Below, one piece after another: positions 41,969 to 52,700 of a stretch of DNA of 64,000 bases. Numbering within the stretch: position 1 is the first letter of the stretch; the number at the start of each line of letters is the position of its first letter. Source of the stretch: Poteriospumella lacustris (Eukaryota > Sar > Chrysophyceae > Chromulinales > Dinobryaceae); contig SMOI01000084.1 in the NCBI GenBank assembly GCA_008000375.1, forward strand, positions 1 through 64,000, read 5' to 3'. A program made the position numbers and the translations under genes. The notes under the pieces were generated by a model, which did no database searches, was not told the origin of the DNA, and saw only the letters and a list, made by a program, of their open reading frames with translations.

Positions 41969-44410
41969 ATGGAAGGATACGTGCGCTTGAAATCCAGTTT
42001 TGGATTTAGCACGATCTGGTTAGTCTTAGATGGCCAAGATCTGGCGTATTACGACACGCTGGACCTGACGACGCAGACGCCGAAGAAGCTGAAGGGCGTC
42101 CTCAACGTGCGCGACGGCCTCTTGAAGAAGTTCCAGCAGCCAAACATGCAGATGGGCATCAAGATCAAAAACGCCAAGGCGTCCCAGAAGCTCTCCTTTG
42201 ATTGTCCCAATGCCACGGCGTGGAACGCCTGGTTCAACGCGTTGAACCGCGCGATCAAAGAGCACATCGACGAGGCGAAGAAGCTGCAGCTGCCGTACGA
42301 CTACCGCAAAGTCTTGGAGATCGACCCAGAGGTCCCCAAGCTCAGCAAGGGCATCATTACGCGCGCCTACAAGAAGATTTCGCTGCGCGAGCACCCGGAC
42401 AAGGGCGGCAACGCGGACACGTTCAGCAAGATCACCGAGGCCTACGGCTACCTCATCAACTACCAAGCCGAAATGGACGCGCGCGAGAACAGCGACCTCG
42501 TCCAATACGAAGCCATCGTCGAGAAGGCCAATGGCGTCGGCCTAGGCATCCATCTGGTCGAGGACAAGCTGCGCGAGCAGTTCGTCGTGACGCAGGTCGA
42601 GGAGACCATCGTCGTACACGGCCTCTCCGCCGAGGCGCGCGGCGAAATCCGCGTCGGCGATGCGCTCATCGCCATCGACCAGGACGAGATCTCGCACTGG
42701 TACTTCAGCCGCCTGAAGGCGCGGCTGGACACGTCGCGCGTGCCCTTCGGGAAGAAGATCCTGCTCGTCTTCGAGCGCCGCGTGCCCCGCGACGAAGACG
42801 ACCACGACGCCACCGCCAGCAACTTCTCCTCGCTGCCCAGCAGCCCCGTGCACACACCGCTGCGCAGCAGTCGACCTACTGCAGAGACAGCGTTCGAGTT
42901 CCCTTCGCAGCGGTCGGACGCGACGTCGCCACCGCCGGCTACCGCCGCCGTCGCCGACGAAGAACCGTCGACCCCGTCGGCCGCATCGGCGGCGCCTGCC
43001 GCGGTGCCCATCGTGCTGCTCCCAACCGCTGCCCCTGCAGAGGAAACGCCGCCCTCAGCGCCAGTCGTCGTGGCGATGCCAGCGAAGGCGGCGGAGGCGC
43101 CGCCGGTGCTCGTGCTGCCGCCGGCGACCGCGACCGCGACGGCGTCGGACCCGTCGCCTGCTGTCCCCGCCGCCGCCGCGACCGTGGTCACCACGTCGAT
43201 TCCCGCGGTGGCTGCTGTCGCCTCCACGGCCACCACTTCGTCGCCGGCGCTGCAGAGCCCACCGACGACGACGGACGCGGCGGCGGACGCAGACGACGTC
43301 GACGTCGCCGACGACGATGACGACGACGACGCCGATGACGACGACGACGACGATGACGACGACGACGACGATGACGACGACGACGACGACGACGCCGATG
43401 ACGACGACGCGTCTCGCCGCGGCGGGCCAAGCGACGCAGCGGACGCCCCTTCGTCGGCGATGAAGCCTCAGATCGCCACAGAGGACGTCCTCGAGGTGCT
43501 GCACGAGCTCGAAGCGGCGCGGTCGCTGAACGGTGCGCTGCAGCGGCAGAACGACGAGCTGACGCTGCACTGCGAGACGCTGTCGCGCACGGTGCGCGAC
43601 CAGGAGGACCGTCTGCGCGCCCAGGACGAGGCGGTGCACCGGCTGCAGCAAGAGAACGAGCGACTGGAGCACGAGAACAGCACGATGCGGGGGCTGCTGC
43701 TACACGACCAGTTCCCGCAGACGGCCGCGACGATGAAAGAGTACCTCCTGCAGCTGCAGACGGAGGTCGTCGCCCTGCGCACGCAGCTGAAGGACTTCGA
43801 CCCGTACGTGACGGCGGCCGTGTCCCCGCAGCAGCACGCGGCGCTGCGGATGCAGAGCGACGGCGACGATGCGAACTTCTACGCGACGGTGCTGCTGCAG
43901 CAACAGCAGCAGCAGGAGCAGCTGCGCCGACGGCAGCAGCGGCTCAGCTCGCCTCTGCGGACGCCGTCCGCCGCGTCGCCGTTGGCGTCGACGGCGCCTG
44001 CGGCGCCGCGCAGTCGATCGTCGTCGGCAACGCGGCATCGGTCGCCACTGTCCGCCACGGCGCCCTCGCCGCGCCACTCGCGACGGTTGGGCGCCGAGGA
44101 GACGCCGACGTGGACGTCGCCGCCGCCGGCGCGGTCGCCCAGCGGCGTGCAGCAGGTGTATCGGCAGCGGGAGGACCGCGCGCGGACCGTCGAGATCAAG
44201 CTGAAGGACCTCCTCGTGCAGCAGGCGTCGCTGGCGGCGTCCTCGGCGTCCACCGCCGCCGGTGGCGGATCGACGGCGGCCGACGGATCGCCGCGGGAGG
44301 TCCAGCGGCGCCTGAGCCAAGCGCTGGGCCACGACCAGCAGTACCGCTCGCACCAGGCGGGCTTCCTCAACTACAGTCCGCCCGCCGCGGTCGGCGTCAA
44401 GAAGCAATAG
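41969..44410 (+). CDS. PH - J domain - PDZ scaffold protein
   Basis: A single exon encodes 813 residues. A PH domain spans ~2-98 (MEGYVRLKSSFGFSTIWLVL to the AWNAWFNALNRAI helix). A J domain follows at ~109-165, with the HPD tripeptide at 142-144 (YKKISLREHPDKGG), so Hsp70 stimulation is possible. A PDZ-like domain is at ~178-270, with the carboxylate-binding loop region GVGLGIHL and GEIRVGDALIAID. The centre is Pro/Ala/Thr low complexity with a long poly-Asp run (coding GAC repeats ~43300-43400). A coiled coil lies at ~490-620, and the tail is Ser/Arg-rich. The combination suggests an Hsp70 recruiter at membranes. I cannot name an orthologue. Confidence 0.8.
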   Translation: MEGYVRLKSSFGFSTIWLVLDGQDLAYYDTLDLTTQTPKKLKGVLNVRDGLLKKFQQPNMQMGIKIKNAKASQKLSFDCPNATAWNAWFNALNRAIKEHIDEAKKLQLPYDYRKVLEIDPEVPKLSKGIITRAYKKISLREHPDKGGNADTFSKITEAYGYLINYQAEMDARENSDLVQYEAIVEKANGVGLGIHLVEDKLREQFVVTQVEETIVVHGLSAEARGEIRVGDALIAIDQDEISHWYFSRLKARLDTSRVPFGKKILLVFERRVPRDEDDHDATASNFSSLPSSPVHTPLRSSRPTAETAFEFPSQRSDATSPPPATAAVADEEPSTPSAASAAPAAVPIVLLPTAAPAEETPPSAPVVVAMPAKAAEAPPVLVLPPATATATASDPSPAVPAAAATVVTTSIPAVAAVASTATTSSPALQSPPTTTDAAADADDVDVADDDDDDDADDDDDDDDDDDDDDDDDDDDADDDDASRRGGPSDAADAPSSAMKPQIATEDVLEVLHELEAARSLNGALQRQNDELTLHCETLSRTVRDQEDRLRAQDEAVHRLQQENERLEHENSTMRGLLLHDQFPQTAATMKEYLLQLQTEVVALRTQLKDFDPYVTAAVSPQQHAALRMQSDGDDANFYATVLLQQQQQQEQLRRRQQRLSSPLRTPSAASPLASTAPAAPRSRSSSATRHRSPLSATAPSPRHSRRLGAEETPTWTSPPPARSPSGVQQVYRQREDRARTVEIKLKDLLVQQASLAASSASTAAGGGSTAADGSPREVQRRLSQALGHDQQYRSHQAGFLNYSPPAAVGVKKQ

Positions 44411-44534
44411 CCGCTGCCACTGCCGCTGCCACTGCTGCTGCTGTAACTGGCGCCATCTGTCGACGCTGTGATCGGGTCAAACTTTGGACGGCGGCGTTAC
44501 ATCTCCAAACTACGGTAGTACGTTAACACAGGCG

Positions 44535-45119
44535 CTATACGACGGGATGCTCCGTGATGTAGGCACAGATGGAGTCACAGATCTGGTCGGTGGTCATGTC
44601 GGGCGTGATGGCGACGTCGGTGCAGCCGAAGCGGCCGTAGTAGTCGAGGACGCGCTCCTCGATGTCGGGCGCGATCTTGAGCTTCAGCTCCTCGGCGGTG
44701 TGTGCGATGGTCGTACGCGCGGCGAGACGCTCTATCCGCGCGTCGCGAGGTAAGTTGAGGACGAAGGTGTAGTCCGGCCGGAGGAGGTTCGGCGGCCAGT
44801 CGGTGTTGCTGAAGGGCAGGCGGCCGAAGCCCCACATGTACGCCATCGTCGACGCGTAGAAGCGGTCCAACACCACATTCTCGCCGGCAGCGAGGCGTTT
44901 CTTGATTTCCTCGGCCACGAGGTAGTTGCCGAGCATGTAGTAGTGAAGGCGCAGCTCGGCGGTGGTTGAAGTTGCGCACTGCTCGCGGATGGAAGCGATC
45001 TCGTCGGGCGGTGTCTTCAACTTGGCGGCTTGCAAGCGTTCAGCCAACCGATTGATGGTCGTAGTCTTGCCAACGCCATCGAGTCCTTCCACTACGATGA
45101 ACTTTCCTCGCTCCGTCAT
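44535..45119 (-). CDS. Thymidylate kinase-like nucleoside monophosphate kinase (CMPK2-like)
   Basis: A single exon encodes 194 residues. P-loop GLDGVGKTT (~12-20), TPPDEIASIR and HYYMLGNYLVAEEI are followed by the DR motif NVVLDRFYAST and a lid region with R-E-R-like arginines (RIERLAART). The PP..I...R and LGNY pattern is closer to mitochondrial UMP/CMP kinase 2 than to classical dTMP kinase. It phosphorylates a pyrimidine nucleoside monophosphate with ATP. No presequence is seen, so cytosolic use is likely. The exact substrate is uncertain. Confidence 0.85.
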   Translation of the reverse strand: MTERGKFIVVEGLDGVGKTTTINRLAERLQAAKLKTPPDEIASIREQCATSTTAELRLHYYMLGNYLVAEEIKKRLAAGENVVLDRFYASTMAYMWGFGRLPFSNTDWPPNLLRPDYTFVLNLPRDARIERLAARTTIAHTAEELKLKIAPDIEERVLDYYGRFGCTDVAITPDMTTDQICDSICAYITEHPVV

Positions 45120-46272
45120 GGTCGACAGTTGTGACAGAGAGAGACAGCGAGAAAGTGTTGGTCAGAGAGAATCGCAGCAGTTTCCGCAGATCCACACGAA
45201 ATTGTCGTGGATATTGATGTGCAGCAGATCGATGACGGTCCAGAACGTCCCAGCGAAGTCACTCTGGAGAGAGTTCGATGGGATAAATGGTAAATGGTAA
45301 ACCGGAGAAACAGCGACTGCGGCGACGTTTGAACAGCCGGGTTGCACGTCAACTATGACGTTGATTGCAGGTTTGACCCTTAACTGGCAGCTGTCGGGTC
45401 TCCCCTCCGCTGCAACGCTGGCACTGGCGCGGAGATGGCCCCGTTGATTAGTTGTCTGGTGTGAGCGATGACAGCGTATCAGCGATGACTCTTCCACTGT
45501 TGATCTTCTGTAAAAGGCGATTGAAGAGGAGAGGAATGGAGTTACAATCAATGTGAGATAGGTATGTACGTTCTACCCCTGGCACAACGACCTACAGTTG
45601 TTCACAAGATTCACACTACCGCGTGTTCCCTCCCAGCGATGCTTCATCCACAATAGTTTCTTGGGCATTTCCCCTCGACCTCTTTCACTTCGACAGCATC
45701 GGGCCGATCAAGGCGAAGACGACGAAGAACGTTGCTCGTCAGGGCGGCTTCTGTCGGGCCATCTTAATTCTGGGTCCGTCTGTGTATTTGCGTGTCTGCG
45801 GGCCGGTGGCCGCGTGTGTCCGCGACGCAGCGCCGCTGCGGTGCCCAGCGGCGGTGGCGTTGAGGTCGCCACAATCGAAAAAAAGAAGAAGGCGACCCGA
45901 CCCACCCACCGCGACATCCACGTCGACCCTTTTGAACGACGTCCGTTCCTGTTCTTACGCATCTCTGTGTCTCCGTCTCTTTCATATTTTTTAACAAGAA
46001 AAGAGAATTCTCAATTTTTTGGCGTCTCGTGCGAAAAATCTGAGAATCTCTCTTTGTCTGCCTAGTACTTAATCATCAAAATTAAGGTGTTTTCCTCGTT
46101 GCTTTTCGCAATTTTGAGCACCATACTGTTCCAACACGCTTTACTCGCCCGCAGTGTTCCTCGAGCACACGCGATTCGCAGCATTCCCACATCGTTAAGG
46201 TTCCCGTCTTTCCTTCTGGCCACTTCTCCCTCGCGGCTTTTCACCAGCAAAAGTCCCAGCAGTGACGGCAGA
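45120..46272. other. Intergenic region between the nucleotide kinase and thioredoxin reductase genes
   Basis: It is 1,153 bp between divergent genes. From 46087 to 46272 the frame of thioredoxin reductase continues upstream without ATG or stop and reads like a mitochondrial presequence. The remainder shows no conserved ORF or RNA gene. Confidence 0.5.
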
Positions 46273-48190
46273 ATGTCAGAGAAACAAAAACGTATCAATT
46301 TAGCTGGTTGGAAGCAGTGTGGTGCTTTCCTGCAGGCCAAGACCGCGTTGTCTGGCCTGCAGGTCATTTTCCCACAGAAGTACGCCGTCAACATCACCGA
46401 ATGTACGTTGCCCTGGCCGCCCGGCGTGTCCTGTACTTGCATTGGCACCGCTTTGACACTTGTGCGCCATCTTGTACTGTAATGTAGATGAAACTCGTGA
46501 TGAGTACATGGCTTGGTTGCCCGCCTTCCGCGACTCGGTCGGTGCGCCGAACCACAAGACGTCGCCCATCGTCTGGTTCGAGGACGGCAACAAGTACCTC
46601 GGAGGCCGCGACGACACGTTGGCTTGGATCCGCCGTCTGTTGACCACGGCAGAAGAGCCTGAAGCTGGCCCCGTTCCCAACGTCGACGAGTGGAACCCTG
46701 ATCATGGCTACGACTACGATTTGGTGGTCATTGGCGGTGGGTCCGGCGGTTTGGCGGCCTCGAAGGAAGCCAAGTTGATGGGCGCCAAGAAGGTGGCCGT
46801 CCTCGACTACGTGAAGCCCTCTCCGCACGGGTCCAAGTGGGGCCTCGGTGGCACGTGTGTGAACGTCGGTTGCATCCCCAAGAAGCTGATGCACTATGGC
46901 GCCACGCTGGGCGAGTACGCGAAGGAGTCGGCTCGTTACGGTTGGGAGTTCCCCGTGGACGGTGCCCAGAATAACTGGGAGACGCTGCGAGCCAACATCC
47001 AGGACCACATCAAGGGCCTGAACTTCGGCTACCGCGTCGACCTGCGCGAGAAGGGCGTGACGTACCTCAACAAACTCGGCCGCTTCACCGGTCCGCACGA
47101 GTTGGAGACCACCGACGCCAAGGGCAACAAGGCCACCATCACCGCCGCGCGTTTCATCGTCGCGACGGGTGGACGCCCCACGCCGCTGAACATTCCCGGT
47201 GGCGAGCTGGCCATCTCGTCGGACGACATCTTCTCGCTGGAGGCGCCGCCGGGCAAGACCTGCATCGTCGGCGCCGGCTACATCGCCCTCGAGTGCGCCG
47301 GCTTCCTCGGCGGCTTGAAGCAAGGTGGCGTCACAGTCTTGGTGCGCTCGCGTCCGCTGCGCACCTTCGACCAGGACACGGTGGGCTACGTGATGAAGCA
47401 CTTGACGGAGCACGTCGGCGTGAACCTCGTCGAGGGCGTCCTGCCGCAGTCCATCGAGAAGCTGCCCTCGGGCAAGCTCCTCGTCACCTACGGCAACCCT
47501 CAGGACCCTTCGACCCAGGTGCGTGAAGAGTTCGACACGGTGCTGGTCGCGACGGGCCGCACGCCCGACGTGCGCCAGCTGGGGCTGGACTCGCTCGGCG
47601 TGGAGGTCGACCGCCACTCGGGCAAGCTCGTCGTGCGCAACGAACAGACCAACATCCCCCACGTCTACGCCATCGGCGACATCATCGAAGGCGGCTTGGA
47701 GCTCACCCCCGTCGCTATTCTGGCGGGTCGCATGTTGGCGCGTCGCTTGTTCAACGAGAGTCGCGAGACGATGCGCTACGACTTGATCCCGTCGGTGGTC
47801 TTCACGCCGATGGAGATGGGCGTCGTCGGCGTGACCGAGGAGGAAGCGCAGAAGATCTACGGCGAGGGCAACGTCGACGCGTACCTGTCCGAGTTCGTTC
47901 CGTTGGAATGGACGCTGCAGGAGCACGCGGCGAACTGTTTCGTGAAGGTGGTGGTCCACCGCGACAGCTCGAAGGGCAAGCTCGAGGAGCGCGTCGTGGG
48001 CATCCACTTGGCCTGTCCCGGCGCCGGAGAGATCATCCAGGGCTTCGGCGTCGCGATGAAGAAGGGCTTGACGATGGCGGAGCTGCAGTCGTCGGTGGGC
48101 ATCCACCCGACGATCGGCGAGGAGCTGACGCTGCTGAAGACGACGCGGTCATCCGCTGCGTCCTTCACCAAGGCGGGCTGCTGAGGATAA
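46273..48190 (+). CDS. TXNRD: Selenocysteine thioredoxin reductase (high-Mr type) with degenerate glutaredoxin-like N-terminal domain
   Basis: Exons 46273-46402 and 46488-48190 (85-nt intron, phase 1) encode 610 residues including Sec. Residues ~8-90 form a glutaredoxin-like domain without CPYC; only WKQC16GAF remains. The flavin/NADPH oxidoreductase follows, with VVIGGGSGG, the redox pair CVNVGC (167/172), GAGYIALE and the catalytic HP (~H583). The last codons are GGC TGC TGA GGA TAA, which is Gly-Cys-Sec-Gly-stop. This is the C-terminal redox tetrapeptide of animal-type Sec-TrxR, so the TGA at 48182-48184 should be read as selenocysteine. The enzyme reduces thioredoxin with NADPH. Translation ending at that TGA would lose the second redox centre. 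The upstream frame may supply a mitochondrial form. Confidence 0.93.
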
Positions 48191-49677
48191 GCCTCCCAAC
48201 ACGTGCACGACCGCGTCAGGCGCGAGCACCTCGTCCATCGCATTAGATCCCCTAGTACGATGGGCGGGGCGCTGTCATCGTGGCTTGTCGCCAGCGTTGT
48301 GCATCTGGGAGGCTAACCCCTGTTCTCAGGCCAGTCGTCTGGTGGTGGCCGCGAAGGGTCGCCTGTGGAGCCGTCAGTGGAAGAGCTCGACCAGAGAGCA
48401 CCCGCCCAACAGCGCCTCGTCTGTGACTCGTTTGTTTCGTTCGCTTCGGTAGCGGACACGAGGCGCAGATAGTGGGCGGTGTTTGGGGCCGGTGTGTGCT
48501 CTGGTTTGGTCTGAGAGGCGGTCTCGCGTCGTTGATGGGGGTCTTTGCGTCGCTGTGTTGTGTGCCGAATGACGATCTTGCTGTGTCCGTGTCCACGGAG
48601 ACAGGTGCAAGGTTTGATATGGACAACGCAGCGCAAAGACAACGCCTCGTCGACGGTCACGCGGACTGCGGCTCCTCAGAGGTGGGCACGTGTTCACGTC
48701 GTCGCACGTGTCCATTGTTCTTCCGGCGGCGTCCGCTGCCTTCGCGATCACCAGCAGATGGCTGGTTGTTCCCCCGTTTTGTTTTCCGCCATATGCATCT
48801 GTGTCTATCCTTTCCCCTCATACCCCCTGCACCCCCAAGTAAACTTGTTTCTCACCGTGTCGTGTTTTGTTTTGCTTTTGTTTTTGCTTTGTGAGCCGTG
48901 TGGCGCGTGGGGGTGTCCCCCGCGCCGCGCACGTCGCGTAGAGATGAACACGGCTGCATTTCCACCCAAGAGAGCAGACGATCGGTCCTCGACGGTTGTA
49001 GTTGTAACTGGCGAAAGGTAAACATTCCACACGCACAGACGAATGTCAACGTATCAAAAGATCCAGGTCACGTATTTCGTGTGGCCAAATAGACGTGGCA
49101 TCGGGTGCGCATCGGTCGTTTCATTTCTCGTGCATGCAGAAGGGATTCAACAAGCGAAAAAAAGACAAAAACATCGAATGATGATCGGGGTGGTGGGTAC
49201 AAAAGAGACGGGCGAATAAAACAGACATAAGAATCGGCTACAGTGTGGTCAAGATCATCCTTCGTTCTCCTCGCAACATGCACCTTCGATCATCAACTAA
49301 CAGTCAGTGCGCCGTTCGCTCGCATCAGAGGCCTTATACTTCACCAATTCACGATTAAATATTCGGATCGAAAGAGATGGACGACAATAGCTGCAAAACT
49401 TCTTGCAGCTGTTTCCAATGGGAAGATGCCTGTCACATGAGGATGGTAGGCTCTTCTTCGGCTTCCCGCGACGAGAATCACGATACACTTCGCGACCACG
49501 CTGTTCCTTTAGTTCCAGTGGATCCATCCGATAACCTCCTCCGTCTGTATTCATGTGTGTGTCAGACTTGTTTCACAGCGATCTCGTAGCTATCGCTCTC
49601 TGCTGGTTCTCCTGCGATTCTCCCAGCTCCTCCAAGATACTGTATTTCTGAATCTGCCTTGACCGTTCCTAACATGT
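48191..49677. other. 3' flank of thioredoxin reductase and intergenic region
   Basis: It is 1,487 bp without supported protein genes. The proximal 430 bases include the SECIS candidate (48569-48618). Overlapping ORFs of 60-160 codons on both strands are Ser/Arg-rich and mutually incompatible, so I read this as 3' UTR plus intergenic DNA. Confidence 0.5.
48569..48618 (+). promoter_or_regulatory. Candidate SECIS element for thioredoxin reductase
   Basis: ATGA (48569-48572) and TGAT (48615-48618) could form the non-canonical quartet. Directly inside, GATCTTGC pairs with GCAAGGTT (8 bp, wobbles included). After a 3-base bulge, TGT pairs with ACA and TCC with GGA. The expected apical AA is absent. 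CC follows 14 bases after ATGA, as in the known CC-type SECIS minority. It lies 378 bases beyond the stop, a normal distance. Partial fit only. Confidence 0.45.
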
Positions 49678-49751
49678 GCCTCTTTAGCTCAGTTGGCTAG
49701 AGCATGCGCTTAGTAAGCGTAAGGTCGAGAGTTCGAGCCTCTCAAGAGGCT
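49678..49751 (+). tRNA. trnT-AGT: tRNA-Thr (anticodon AGT)
   Basis: The cloverleaf is complete and intronless, 74 nt including the discriminator T. The acceptor GCCTCTT pairs with AAGAGGC. D stem is GCTC/GAGC, anticodon stem TGCGC/GCGTA (one G-T) with loop TTAGTAA, and T stem GAGAG/CTCTC with loop TTCGAGC. The anticodon AGT is at 49712-49714. No CCA is encoded, as in eukaryotic nuclear tRNA genes. A-box and B-box sequences are intact. Confidence 0.97.
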
Positions 49752-52700
49752 GGCCATTTTTACCTTTTTTGCATCATGTGTCTGTCAGTCTGTCCGCTTG
49801 TTCGTTTCATTTTTGGTGTCACCAGTACATATCGAGCCGCAACGTGGTATGTGTGGTGCGTACGTTTTGTGGTTTCCTGTGTTGTGGTTTTAACGTGTCA
49901 ACTCCTGCAGCATCGTTCTGTCAGCTTCTTCATGGAACTACTTAAGTTTGTTGTATGGTGTATGGTGCAAGAGTACATAACAGGCAGGCATGTGGACGCC
50001 GCCAGAGCCGACGAGACGCAAGTCACGCCGGTTCCGGCACAGCAGACCCCCCAACGGAATGCCACAAATCAGCAATTGAAGTAGAAATATATGTGGAAGC
50101 CTTCGAAAACTACGAAGATAAACAACGAACTGACTACATGCTTACAGCGACAGACGATGACTGGCGGTACGCCCAGGTCACCTGAGGGGAGAAGGAGATC
50201 ATCGTTCACAACACCGAAACCACGCCGCGAGACAACCAACGCTTGGGGCTCACGGAGAGAACATTCACCGATGAAGGATGGCTTGTGATGACGAGACGGT
50301 GGCAGAGATGAAACAACCGAAAGGCAGGAGAGAGCAAGTGGCGGGTCGCATCGGTGGCTAGCCCGCCCAGCGGCCGTCGAATCGGTCGATAAGCAGAAGA
50401 AGAGGGAAGATTGCTGGAACAAGATTCCGCAGCCAGCACCTCCCCACCTGCCTCCCCTTCGTCGTCCTACCGCTGTGCGTGGACGAGAAAGGTTGGTGTG
50501 GCGCGGTCGGTGGGTCGCTGCGGGTGATGGAGAAACGCGTCGGTACAACAAATGGGCATGAATCTGGGTGCAATGATAAACAGAAAACTAAAGAAGAAAG
50601 AGCAGAGACAGAGAGCGGGGAACAGCCGATAAGGTCCAGTCAACACGGAGTAAAGAGCTGTGTGGGGGGAGGGGCGGGGGCGAAGAAGCGAGGGGGCGGG
50701 TGGGCGGTAGACGAACAGAGCCAACAGCAAAGCGAAGCAAGCACGACGGAAACGAATGAAAATGATGAGAGTCACGCTCCCTACGTGAGGGGGGTCGTGC
50801 GCGGGTTGATAATGTGGACACGCCGTTGTTTCTGTCTCGATTATTCTGGTGGGTGAGTGACGGAGACGCGCAGACGGAGCGAAGGACGGTGGCCGAGGAC
50901 CACCGGCGACTTAGACCGCCGCGGATCACGCACAGACACACCACCCCTCGACGGAGCAATCGAGGGAGAGAGAAGGACGAAACAACAAGCAAACCACCAC
51001 GACAACCACAGCAACAATTAATGACGGAGGCCTATGCGGGGGGAGGGGGTAAGAAGATACAGAAGAATATATATGTGTGGGGGGGCGGTGCCGGGGAAGT
51101 ACAATCCAAGTCACGGGAAGCAACGAATATATGAGTAAATGATCCGTCCAGGTTGAACATTATCACGAAAGAGAGGGTCTGAGTGAGTGAGTAGCAGAGC
51201 GAGAGAACAGGAGACAGGTGACAAGACACGGGAGACACGACGTGGACGTGGCTCAGCCAGCGACGAGGTGGCGCTCTGCAGCGCAACGGTCAACGAGTCG
51301 TGCGAGGCTCATGGCTTCTGCAGTAAACGACTGGGTGGCGTGTAAGCGCACAACCAGCGACAGGGGAGGAGGACAGGGACATTGAACGTAAATACGAAAC
51401 GGAAGGACCCCGCACGGCCACGGGAAGCGGACAGCGACACGTGGCGTGCGGGCCCACGGGGAGGGGGGAAGAGGCAGATACTACAACGAAATCAAGCGCA
51501 GTCCGCGGGAGAGAGACAAAGCGACGGCGCCGATGCAGCGATCGACGAGACCGTGTCCGCGGACGAGCAGTTACTATTCTCTACGAGTGGGAGGGGCATG
51601 TGAGAGAGAGAGAAGAAGCCGCACTGTGGTAGCGGGTAAGAGGGGAAGGAGCGCGAGTACGACGGACGGTGGATATAGCGCGACCTCTTAGCGGCAGTGC
51701 GGGGGCTACGTAGGACGAAGGAAAGACGAAGAACTAGCGACAACGAATGATCGAAGAGGAAGCAGACGAAGAGAGGGATGGGGTAACGTCGTGGGTACAG
51801 TGGAGGGGGAGCGTGCATGGGGGGTGGGACAGAGCGAAGGGGCGACGAGGCCTGACAAAGGGACCATCGGTAGCGCGAGGGACAGCGATGGAGAGCGAGC
51901 GAAACACACAACGACACACGGTGAGAGACACAGTCGATAGCAGCGGCAGGTCGCCGAGAGAGCAGCAGAGGGGCAGAGGGGCAGAGGCGTAGGTGGAGGA
52001 GTGAGTACGAAGAACTACGACGAAGGGGCAACGTGTGCGAACAAGAAAAGGCAGAACTAAGTGGGTGTATATTAACAGAGCCTGTGCACCGCGGAGAAGC
52101 GAGCACTGCTGGGACGTCATCTCTCGCGTGGGAGACAGAGAAGGGTTAGCGGAGACGAGAGACAGAAACGCTGCCAAAGCTGCGCAGACACACACGCACA
52201 CAGCATTCCAAGAGACGCAATGGGCAGCAAGATCAACGAATGCTAACCAATCCACCACAGGTGGGCGGACCGCGCGCAGGACCAATGACAAAACAGAAAC
52301 ACGAGACGAACCGAGCAAGAAAAAACCAGCGACGAAAAAAGAGCCACCAGACGCCGCTTCAGAGACGTTGCTCCGACGCGTGCGGGGCGGGGCGGGGAGG
52401 GGGGTAAGTTGTGTGAGAAAGCATGCAATACGTATGTACAAAGCTCCCGGCGGGAGAGACAAGTGGGAGGGGGAGAAAGCGCAACAACAATGAACCAAGG
52501 ATTTGAGAAACAGCGAAGATGCGAAGCGTGTACGTGCCGGGGCGTAGGGTAGGGAGGGTGACTGATATGGGGCACGCAAACGAACAACGACGAGCAGGAA
52601 GTGAGGCGAACGGAAGAGAAAGAGCAGAGTAGAGAAGAGTAGAGGACGAGAGACACCCATTGAGGCGGAGATACAAGTAAGTACAAGGCTACGGAACGAA

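Noticed and set aside
43188-43430. Arg-rich 80-codon ORF opposite the poly-Asp run
   Set aside because: Reverse strand of GAC repeats; an artefact.
46394-48106. 570-codon antisense frame over thioredoxin reductase
   Set aside because: Composition shadow; the plus strand encodes an unmistakable flavoprotein reductase.
48940-48998. Second SECIS candidate (ATGA...AA...GA)
   Set aside because: The core words occur, but no adequate helix connects them; the hairpin at 48569-48618 pairs far better.
51734-52660. 308-codon minus-strand frame in the purine-rich region
   Set aside because: Leu/Ser/Arg/Pro-rich and caused by the pyrimidine-rich strand; it has no domain, and several equally long frames overlap it in other phases.
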